From Maribacter sp. MJ134 (lineage in GTDB: Bacteria; Bacteroidota; Bacteroidia; Flavobacteriales; Flavobacteriaceae): a stretch of 64,000 nucleotides of DNA. This document shows, piece by piece, positions 54,196-61,571 of the stretch. The stretch lies in assembly GCF_003970695.1 (NCBI RefSeq), contig NZ_CP034570.1, forward strand, positions 2,108,001 to 2,172,000. Reading direction: 5' to 3'. The notes below the pieces were generated by a model. The model was not told the DNA's origin. It saw nothing but the letters and a program-made list of their open reading frames with translations, and ran no database searches. The position numbers and the translations under genes were made by a program. Positions within the stretch are counted from its first letter, which is position 1. Every line of letters starts with the position of its first letter.

Positions 54196-54876
54196 ATGGA
54201 CTACGGAAAAGAATTTAAGAATTACGCCATAAAACATCAAGGTATCAGCAGTACGTACTATGACAACATCATGAGTAGCATGTACCCGACCAACATGACG
54301 CCGAACATCATTGAAGAAAGACAAATGAACGTTATAGCCATGGATGTATACTCTAGGCTTATGATGGACCGTATTATATTTCTCGGCACCGGAATCAATG
54401 ATCAGGTAGCTAATATTGTACAGGCTCAGTTATTGTTCTTGGCTAGCGTTGATGCCTCAAAAGATATTCAGATATATATCAATTCCCCAGGAGGAAGTGT
54501 TTATGCAGGTCTTGGCATTTACGATACCATGCAATTTATAAATCCTGATGTTGCCACCATATGTACCGGTATGGCAGCCTCTATGGGTGCTGTTCTACTG
54601 TGCGCTGGAGAAAAAGGAAAGCGAAGTGGTTTGGAACATTCAAGAGTTATGATTCACCAGCCTATGGGAGGAGCTCAAGGCCAGGCTAGTGATATAGAAA
54701 TAACCGCCAAGGAAATACTTAAACTCAAAGATGAACTATATCAAATTATAGCAAAACACTCCGGGCAAAAAGTTGAAAAAGTACACGACGATAGTGATAG
54801 AGATTACTGGATGAAGGCCGATGCAGCTTTGGAATACGGTATGATCGATGAAATTTTGGTTAGGGAAAAGAAATAA
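54196..54876 (+). CDS. clpP: ClpP, ATP-dependent protease proteolytic subunit
   Basis: A 226-aa serine peptidase. The triad is Ser129 (GMAASMGAVLL), His154 (MIHQPMGGAQGQ) and Asp203 (SDRDYWM). The N-terminal about 30 residues before MSSMYPTNM are a longer leader than the E. coli propeptide, typical for this phylum. It works with ClpX, encoded 84 nt downstream. The terminator after tig implies a separate promoter. Confidence 0.97.
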   Translation: MDYGKEFKNYAIKHQGISSTYYDNIMSSMYPTNMTPNIIEERQMNVIAMDVYSRLMMDRIIFLGTGINDQVANIVQAQLLFLASVDASKDIQIYINSPGGSVYAGLGIYDTMQFINPDVATICTGMAASMGAVLLCAGEKGKRSGLEHSRVMIHQPMGGAQGQASDIEITAKEILKLKDELYQIIAKHSGQKVEKVHDDSDRDYWMKADAALEYGMIDEILVREKK

Positions 54877-54960
54877 TTTCGACCAACTACCAAAATTAAG
54901 TTAGTTTTTTGAACCAAAATCAAAATACCCTCGTTATAGATTAGGTTATTGTACTAGAAT

Positions 54961-56196
54961 ATGGCAAAAGAAAATTTAGAATGTTCGTTTTGTGGGAGAA
55001 AAAAACCGGAAACCAATCTTTTGATTGCCGGTTTGGATGCACACATTTGTGATAGATGTATAGAACAAGCGCATGGCATTGTTGCTGAAGAATCTAGGCA
55101 AACAAAGACCAATGACCTCTCTTCGGAGTTGGTCCTAAAGAAACCACAGGAAATAAAATCTTTTTTAGACACCTTTATCATTGGGCAGGAACGCACCAAA
55201 AAGGTAATGTCCGTAGCCGTATACAACCATTACAAGCGACTTTTACAACCTTCTTCCAAAGAAGATGACGTAGAGATTCAGAAGAGTAATATTATCATGG
55301 TGGGTCAAACAGGTACTGGTAAAACCCTTATGGCCAAGACCGTTGCAAGAATGCTTAACGTTCCTCTGGCCATAGTTGATGCGACAGTTTTAACCGAGGC
55401 GGGTTATGTAGGCGAGGATGTAGAAAGTATTTTAACGCGATTATTACAGGCGGCAGACTATAATCTGGAAAAGGCGGAACGTGGTATCGTTTTCATAGAT
55501 GAAATCGATAAGATCGCTAGAAAGAGTGATAATCCATCCATTACAAGAGATGTATCAGGAGAAGGTGTACAACAGGGACTTTTAAAGTTGCTAGAGGGCA
55601 CCGTAGTCAATGTACCGCCAAAGGGAGGTCGTAAACATCCTGATCAAAAATTCATAGAAGTTAATACCGAAAATATTCTCTTTATTGCAGGTGGGGCTTT
55701 TGATGGTATTGAACGCTCTATTGCAAAACGTTTGAACATGCAAGCCGTGGGTTACAATGCCTCTAAGGTAGATGAGCAACTGGATAATTCCAACATGCTT
55801 CAATACATTATACCAAAGGATTTAAAAGAGTTTGGCCTAATACCTGAAATTATAGGGAGACTACCCGTTTTGACCCATATGAACCCCTTGGATGAAAAGA
55901 CGCTTAGAGCAATTCTCACCGAGCCTAAAAATGCTATCATAAAACAATATGAAAAGCTTTTTGCCATGGATAACATTACGTTTACCATAACAGAGCAAGC
56001 GCTAGAATATATAGTAGCAAAAGCCATTGAGTATAAACTTGGGGCAAGAGGATTACGGTCACTTTGTGAAGCAATTTTCACCGATGCCATGTTTGAAATG
56101 CCAACAAGCGGGGAAACAGAATTTAAGGTGACCAAACCTTATGCGGAGCAGAAGCTTTCTTACGAGACGGTGAAAAAATTAAAGGCAGTTTCTTAA
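54961..56196 (+). CDS. clpX: ClpX, ATPase subunit of Clp protease
   Basis: A 411-aa AAA+ unfoldase. The zinc-binding domain has Cys8, Cys11, Cys30 and Cys33 (CSFC ... CDRC). Walker A is GQTGTGKT (115-122), Walker [11 protein letters not shown], and the pore loop is within GYVGEDV; sensor 2 is GARGLRS near the end. It recognises tagged substrates and feeds ClpP. It is convergent with the small hydrolase gene, one nucleotide away. Confidence 0.97.
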   Translation: MAKENLECSFCGRKKPETNLLIAGLDAHICDRCIEQAHGIVAEESRQTKTNDLSSELVLKKPQEIKSFLDTFIIGQERTKKVMSVAVYNHYKRLLQPSSKEDDVEIQKSNIIMVGQTGTGKTLMAKTVARMLNVPLAIVDATVLTEAGYVGEDVESILTRLLQAADYNLEKAERGIVFIDEIDKIARKSDNPSITRDVSGEGVQQGLLKLLEGTVVNVPPKGGRKHPDQKFIEVNTENILFIAGGAFDGIERSIAKRLNMQAVGYNASKVDEQLDNSNMLQYIIPKDLKEFGLIPEIIGRLPVLTHMNPLDEKTLRAILTEPKNAIIKQYEKLFAMDNITFTITEQALEYIVAKAIEYKLGARGLRSLCEAIFTDAMFEMPTSGETEFKVTKPYAEQKLSYETVKKLKAVS

Positions 56197-56197
56197 G

Positions 56198-56755
56198 CTA
56201 CACCGCCTTTTTCTCCTTAGGTGCAATTTGAGTTACTTGCTGTAGTAGATCCAAACACACTTTACGAATCACTTTTTCGTCGGAATAAAGGGTATGCCCA
56301 AAATTCGGCATCAATTCCATCTCGATCCCTAACATATTTGCCCAAGATTCTTTTGGCGCGTAGGAATCGTTAGCCCCATACAATAAATTAAATGGCACGC
56401 AAGGCTTATCATTATCCAATCGTATGCGTGTTGCGGATACACTATAAAGAGATTTTACGGGTAGCCCCATTTTGGCCGCGTTCCACACAATAGTACCTCC
56501 AGTACTAAAAGCCAAATAATAGCTTGGCGTTTTTTCTTTTTTCAATAAATGCGCAACCGCAGTATCGATACCGCCTTCTACAAAGGCATTGTGTACATTT
56601 TCTTCACTCTGGACAGTCAAGTCCAGATTTGCCAATTGTTGACTGTCATAAAAAGTAATATCAAAATATTGTTGCAAATAGCCTAAATAGGAAGTTATCC
56701 AGAGGCCTTTTTTTGCCCCCCACATATCAGAAACAATTACTAATCTTTCAGCCAT
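56198..56755 (-). CDS. Alpha/beta-hydrolase-like protein, 185 aa
   Basis: A short alpha/beta-hydrolase-like protein; the nucleophile elbow is AFSTGGTIVW (first Gly of GxSxG replaced), the acid is probably in LLYGANDSYAPKESW and the base in PNFGHTLYSDEK. There is no signal peptide. The early WGAKKGLW and YDSQQLANLDL parts are of unknown role. It ends 1 nt from clpX, convergent. No clear promoter was seen in the 275-bp gap upstream. Substrate unknown. Confidence 0.72.
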   Translation of the reverse strand: MAERLVIVSDMWGAKKGLWITSYLGYLQQYFDITFYDSQQLANLDLTVQSEENVHNAFVEGGIDTAVAHLLKKEKTPSYYLAFSTGGTIVWNAAKMGLPVKSLYSVSATRIRLDNDKPCVPFNLLYGANDSYAPKESWANMLGIEMELMPNFGHTLYSDEKVIRKVCLDLLQQVTQIAPKEKKAV

Positions 56756-57030
56756 AATAGTAGTATAATTAAATATTAGTTTGGGAATTATTGTACTAAA
56801 TTCTCTCTTTAACGTCTAAAATCGTCATTTAATTGTTCATGTGAGGAAATTCCTCGATGTAGGTCCGTTTATCGGTTAAACCAATCATTTATTGGGCTAA
56901 AATGCATTCCTGTTTTAATGAAAGTAAGCACTTCTTACTTTTATCAAGATTTTTTCACCTATTAAAACCGTTCAAATTCATACGTTTAAAAAGGTTTAAG
57001 GTGTAAAACAGATTTGTAAAATAATCTAAA

Positions 57031-57381
57031 TTAATATCCTAACGAAACACTCCAATTGGAGAAGGTATAAAGAGCTACAGCTGTAACAACAGCCGTAATT
57101 CCAACGGGCAATGTTATGGTTTTTCCTAAAGAAAATTTTCTCTTGCGAATTTCCTGTATATCCGTTCTTAGAACAATATGTTTTGTACCTGCTTTCCTTT
57201 GCAGAACAATTAAACTATCATTTAAGGAATATAATTTTCCTTTCTCTATTTGTTTATCCGTCTTTATTATTTTAAAAATATCTTCTTGGTTGAATTCTCC
57301 TTTGTCCAGGTCTATATTCCTATAGGTAAAGCAGCTACTAAGAAGCAAACAAAGAGATGCGGAGATGACTATTTTCTTCAT
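57031..57381 (-). CDS. Small lipoprotein, 116 aa, unknown function
   Basis: The N-terminus MKKIVISASLCLLLSSCFTYRNID has a lipobox (LSSC, Cys17). The middle is charged beta/helix (LIVLQRKAGTKHIVLRTDIQEI), and a hydrophobic helix lies near the end (about residues 91-109: ITLPVGITAVVTAVALYTF). No family is recognised. It is 34 nt downstream of the beta-barrel-like gene on the same strand, so the two are probably co-transcribed. Confidence 0.65.
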   Translation of the reverse strand: MKKIVISASLCLLLSSCFTYRNIDLDKGEFNQEDIFKIIKTDKQIEKGKLYSLNDSLIVLQRKAGTKHIVLRTDIQEIRKRKFSLGKTITLPVGITAVVTAVALYTFSNWSVSLGY

Positions 57382-57415
57382 ATTCTATATTTTAATGTTC
57401 ATTATTGTTGATAGG

Positions 57416-57946
57416 TTAAAATTTTCTACCGAGGGATATTCCTCCCCAGATCGTTGGTTCTGAATCCTTTTGAATATTTTCGCCACTTACGCCGATTATA
57501 GGTGTAAAATTAATTTTCCAAATCCATCTTTTCTGATATCCAAATTGTCTTCGGAATCCGATCACAGCATGATGAACAAAGATTGATGGGGAAATCAGTT
57601 GCCAGGTTGACCCTAGGCCTACCTCCATATAATTACTATTGCTAATATCAATCAGGTACTGCAAAGTAACCGGCATTGTAAATGAAATCCTTGGTGTTGT
57701 AATATTGACCCCGCAGATAGCACATCCAGCTATTGACCCAGAATCTGATTCATTGGGCTTGAACTCGAATACGCTTGCGCCAATACCAGTGCGTACACCA
57801 AGACCGGTAGTTCTATTGTTGAACTGTCTCTCGTAATTAAGTGACGTGATACCACCCTGCCCTCCTAATTCTAAGAAAACAGTATTCTTTTGGGCTATTA
57901 GACTTTGGGTAATGGTGTAAAAGAAAATAATTAGTAATACTCTCAT
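57416..57946 (-). CDS. Small outer-membrane beta-barrel-like protein
   Basis: A 176-aa protein from the ATG at 57946 (MRVLLIIFFYTITQS, signal peptide; another ATG lies 24 nt earlier). The mature part has short alternating strands (FLELGGQGGITSLNYERQF, TGLGVRTGIGASVF, ISFTMPVTLQYLIDIS, MEVGLGSTWQLIS, WIWKINFTPIIGVS) ending GISLGRKF, a terminal aromatic residue as in barrels. Function unknown. Confidence 0.62.
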   Translation of the reverse strand: MRVLLIIFFYTITQSLIAQKNTVFLELGGQGGITSLNYERQFNNRTTGLGVRTGIGASVFEFKPNESDSGSIAGCAICGVNITTPRISFTMPVTLQYLIDISNSNYMEVGLGSTWQLISPSIFVHHAVIGFRRQFGYQKRWIWKINFTPIIGVSGENIQKDSEPTIWGGISLGRKF

Positions 57947-58040
57947 GGGTCTAGTTTTTTGTCTGATCAAAACTAGAACATCGTTAAGTTCGGCTTGTCC
58001 GAAATTTTATAAACAAGAAAAATTCGGACAATTCTGATAT

Positions 58041-59156
58041 TTAAGAAACGGGCATTGTTCTATAGGTAGTTGGAGTTAAACTTGTAAACTTTTTAAATGA
58101 AGTATAAAAGGTAGATTTAGAGTTAAAACCGCATTCAAGACCAATGGCAACTATCGTGTACGCGTCAAAATCCGGGTCAGCCAATAACCTCTTAGCCTCA
58201 ATAACCCTATACTTATTGATATAGTCTGAAAAATTATGCCCTGCGTAGGTATTCATTAATTTAGATAGGTTACTTGTACTTTTACCCAACTCCGCAGCCA
58301 AGGATTCCAAACTTAAATAAGGATCTAAAAATTTTTGATTGGACAAAACATAGTCATCAACCTCTGCAAAGGCAACCGCACCTCTACTTTCCTTATCCCT
58401 CAGCCCTAAACCATTAAGCGTATTCTTTTTTCGAATCTCCTTTCTCAATAATACCCTATCCTTTAAAATTGTATACCTAAAAAAAGCCTGGTAGCCCACC
58501 CAGTATATTAAAATTGAGGAACCTAGTCTAAGTGGATAGTAGCTATATGGTTTTGCAAGCCATCCGGTAACATTAAATACTATGGATAATATCCAAAGTG
58601 CGAAGACACCTCCGCCAAGATAAAAAAACCACTTTAACCATTTTAAATCGTCAAAAGCTAAAATAGGAGTGTCAATTGGTTTAAACTGAAACACAATATC
58701 GATAGATTTATAAAAAAGAAATAATGAAAAGGCCAATGTAATGACATCCTCGATAGTATTATAGATGCTTAAATAATGTGCCGGCCAGGCCGCACTTACC
58801 ACCATGATGTTCGCGACCGTTCTAGTCAACAATTCCAGAAAGAACAGTCCGATAGATAGCCGTACTAATGAGAACCGATTTTTTTCTATCTCTAGATAAT
58901 GCAGTAAGAACGCATAGAACATGGGCACAATAAGAACGTACCATGGTAGGGCGAAGTTCTGCCATGGTACCCCCTCCAATAATAGACCTTTGTCAATTAG
59001 CCAAGATTGTAAATTATTTAAGGAAAGAAAAAGAACGAATAAATTGAGGTAGAGAATGGGTTTTTCAATTTTCTTTCGGGAGGCGAAGGTAGCCACATTG
59101 AACACAAAGCCCTGCACGGCCCCTGCAATCATTAAAAAATTGAAAATAGCGGTCAT
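58041..59156 (-). CDS. Membrane-anchored AraC-family transcriptional regulator
   Basis: A 371-aa protein with about seven hydrophobic helices in the first 235 residues and an AraC HTH domain at the C-terminus (DPYLSLESLAAELGKSTSNLS, NTYAGHNFSDYINKYRVIEA, VAIGLECGFNSKSTFYTSFKKFTSLTPTTYR; each shown in part). Membrane-bound AraC regulators of this type are common in Bacteroidota. It is 22 nt behind the GH3-like gene and therefore in the same operon. Signals and targets unknown. Confidence 0.87.
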   Translation of the reverse strand: MTAIFNFLMIAGAVQGFVFNVATFASRKKIEKPILYLNLFVLFLSLNNLQSWLIDKGLLLEGVPWQNFALPWYVLIVPMFYAFLLHYLEIEKNRFSLVRLSIGLFFLELLTRTVANIMVVSAAWPAHYLSIYNTIEDVITLAFSLFLFYKSIDIVFQFKPIDTPILAFDDLKWLKWFFYLGGGVFALWILSIVFNVTGWLAKPYSYYPLRLGSSILIYWVGYQAFFRYTILKDRVLLRKEIRKKNTLNGLGLRDKESRGAVAFAEVDDYVLSNQKFLDPYLSLESLAAELGKSTSNLSKLMNTYAGHNFSDYINKYRVIEAKRLLADPDFDAYTIVAIGLECGFNSKSTFYTSFKKFTSLTPTTYRTMPVS

Positions 59157-59178
59157 AAACAGCTAGTTTTGTATTACT

Positions 59179-60699
59179 CTAAAGCTTCGTGTTCATTTGA
59201 AGTAACTCATCTATATAGTCCCTTTTATTTGACAACCTAGGGATTTTATGCTGGCCGCCAAGTTTATCGTTAATCTTTAACCAATCGTAAAAAAGATCTT
59301 CTCTTGCCACATGCACTTTAGGCATGCTCAAGGTGGTATTGTTGTACCGTTTAGCCTCATAATCCGAATTCAAGGACTTAAGGGCATTGTCCAAAAATTC
59401 TGTGAAATAATCCAAGTCTTGCGGAGCTTTTCTAAATTCTATAATCCACTCGTGACTCCCTTTTTCCCTTCCCTTCATAAAAATAGGGCCGGCTGTATAG
59501 TCTTTAATTTCAGCCCCCGCTTTTTTACATACACTTTTAAGGGCTTCTTCTGCATTTTCTATGATAAGCTCTTCCCCGAAGACATTAATATGATGTTTAG
59601 TACGGCCCGTAACTCGAATACGGTATGGGTTTTTGGAGGTAAACCTTATCGTATCACCGATTTTATAGCGCCATAAGCCAGAATTCGTAGTAATTACTAT
59701 AGCGTAGTTAACACCAACCTTAACATCCCAAAGAGGTATTTCTACTTGTTCCGAGGTATTGTAGGTATCCATGGGAATGAATTCGTAGAAAATACCATAA
59801 TCCAACATCAACAATAAGTCATCTGCATTGTTCCTATCCTGAATCGCAAAAAAACCTTCAGACGCATTGTAAATCTCATAGTACTTAAACTGCTTTCGCG
59901 GAAGTAATACCTTGTATTGTTCTTTATATGGACTAAAGCTGACACCACCATGAAAGTATACTTCCAGATTTTCCCAGACCTGGAATAGATTATCCTTCCC
60001 CGTTTCCTCTAACATACTGTTGAGCAATACAAGCATCCAAGAAGGCACACCTGCCAAACTGGTTACGTTTTCCGTAACACTTTCTTTGATAATGGCCTTT
60101 AGTTTGCTTTCCCATTCGCTCATTAGCGAGACCTTACTACTTGGCGTACTACTGAATTCCGCCCAAAGCGGCATATTGTCGATAAGGATAGCGGAGAGGT
60201 CTCCAAAAAATGAACCATTATCCTCGTACAACTCCTTACTACCACCCAATCTTAAACTCTTTCCGGTAAATAACTGGGAGTTTTCATTGTTGTTTAAATA
60301 CAAGCAAAGTAAGTCTTTACCCGATTTATAGTGACAGTCCTCCAAGGCCTCAAGGCTTACAGGAATAAATTTACTTTTAGCGTTAGTCGTGCCGCTGCTC
60401 TTTGCAAATAGCTTCACGGAAGTAGGCCAAAAAATATTCTGCTCACCCCTTCTTGTTCGTTCTATTATGGGTTCTATATCTTCATAAGAAACCAAGGGAA
60501 CACGTTCTTTAAACGTTTCATAGTTAGTAATACTGTTATACCCATAGCTGCGCCCAATCTCCGTATCTTCCGCTATCTCTATAAGTTGCAACAATACTTC
60601 TTGCTGCACCTCTTCTGGATATTTCAAAAAGAGTTCTATTTGATGATACCGCTTTTTAAGCAACCAAGAAGCAATAGAATTGAATAGTGGAATCGGCAT
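59179..60699 (-). CDS. GH3-family (auxin-responsive promoter-like) acyl-adenylating enzyme
   Basis: A 506-aa ANL-superfamily enzyme of GH3 type: the ATP/AMP motif SSGTTNAKSKFIP, IYNASEGFFAIQDRNN (Y-x-A-S-E-G/motif II) and YKIGDTIRFTSKNPYRI (motif III). Plant GH3s conjugate amino acids to hormones; bacterial members have unknown acyl substrates. A few bacterial homologues are near lipid genes. Here it neighbours an AraC-type membrane regulator. Cytoplasmic; an acyl-AMP intermediate is inferred from the motifs. Confidence 0.88.
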   Translation of the reverse strand: MPIPLFNSIASWLLKKRYHQIELFLKYPEEVQQEVLLQLIEIAEDTEIGRSYGYNSITNYETFKERVPLVSYEDIEPIIERTRRGEQNIFWPTSVKLFAKSSGTTNAKSKFIPVSLEALEDCHYKSGKDLLCLYLNNNENSQLFTGKSLRLGGSKELYEDNGSFFGDLSAILIDNMPLWAEFSSTPSSKVSLMSEWESKLKAIIKESVTENVTSLAGVPSWMLVLLNSMLEETGKDNLFQVWENLEVYFHGGVSFSPYKEQYKVLLPRKQFKYYEIYNASEGFFAIQDRNNADDLLLMLDYGIFYEFIPMDTYNTSEQVEIPLWDVKVGVNYAIVITTNSGLWRYKIGDTIRFTSKNPYRIRVTGRTKHHINVFGEELIIENAEEALKSVCKKAGAEIKDYTAGPIFMKGREKGSHEWIIEFRKAPQDLDYFTEFLDNALKSLNSDYEAKRYNNTTLSMPKVHVAREDLFYDWLKINDKLGGQHKIPRLSNKRDYIDELLQMNTKL

Positions 60700-60741
60700 T
60701 TTTAGGTATCTTTATACGCCTAAAATAGGTTATATCCCTAT
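60700..60741. promoter_or_regulatory. Inverted repeats in the GH3/DUF2797 divergent region
   Basis: TTTTAGG (60700-60706) and CCTAAAA (60719-60725) are a perfect 7-bp inverted repeat with 12-nt spacing; ATAGG...CCTAT (60725-60741) is a second, shorter one. They lie between divergent genes and could be a protein-binding site; this is a weak inference. Confidence 0.3.
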
Positions 60742-60776
60742 CATTTTCAAATTCAACAGTCTTAAAGCTTATACCC

Positions 60777-61571
60777 ATGCAGTACCAAGGTGTTTTAAGA
60801 AAAATGCAAACGGAAATTGGCACGCCAATTCAGTATTATCTCGTTTTTGAGTCCGATTTTCTTAATGTGAATCAGGTACTGGACAAGGAACTGAAAGTTA
60901 GTTTCATTAAACACCAATGTATAAATTGTGGTAATGACAGACCCATATTCAGACAAGGTTTCTGCAAATCCTGCTTTTTTGAAATACCATCTGCAGGAGA
61001 TTGGATCATGCGCCCTGAATTGAGCACTGCACATTTAGATAAGGAAGACAGGGATTTGGACTACGAGAAGAAGGTACAGTTACAACCCCATATCGTATAT
61101 CTAGCAAATTCTAGCAATGTAAAGGTAGGCGTTACAAGGAAAACACAAATTCCTACCAGATGGATAGATCAAGGTGCACATGAAGCCATTGAAATCGTAG
61201 AGGTTCCGAACCGTTATCTAGCAGGTATAACCGAGGTGGCCTTAAAAGAACACGTTGGCGATAAGACCAACTGGCGTAAGATGCTAACGAATACGGTGGT
61301 TGATGAGAACCTGATAGAATGGCGCAACAAGTTAAGACATTTTATACCGGAAGAAGCGGCAGCTTATTTTATAGAAAGCAATTACGAGACCAATCTGGAA
61401 TTTCCAGTTCTGGAATATCCAGAAAAAGTTAAGAGTCTTAATTTGGATAAAACTCCTAATTTTACGGGTATTTTAAAAGGAATAAAAGGTCAATATCTCA
61501 TCTTTGATGATAATACCGTATTTAACGTTAGGGGCAATGAAGGTTATTATGTTGGGATAACCATTAATTAA
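60777..61571 (+). CDS. DUF2797 family protein
   Basis: A 264-aa protein: a Cys-rich zinc-finger-like part (CINCGNDRPIFRQGFCKSCF, four Cys, residues about 48-67), then HIVYLANSSNVKVGVTRKTQ and PTRWIDQGAHEAIEIVEVPN, a GIY-YIG-like arrangement (R of TRW). This matches DUF2797, whose function is unknown. The stop overlaps the convergent AsmA-like gene by 8 nt. Confidence 0.83.
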   Translation: MQYQGVLRKMQTEIGTPIQYYLVFESDFLNVNQVLDKELKVSFIKHQCINCGNDRPIFRQGFCKSCFFEIPSAGDWIMRPELSTAHLDKEDRDLDYEKKVQLQPHIVYLANSSNVKVGVTRKTQIPTRWIDQGAHEAIEIVEVPNRYLAGITEVALKEHVGDKTNWRKMLTNTVVDENLIEWRNKLRHFIPEEAAAYFIESNYETNLEFPVLEYPEKVKSLNLDKTPNFTGILKGIKGQYLIFDDNTVFNVRGNEGYYVGITIN

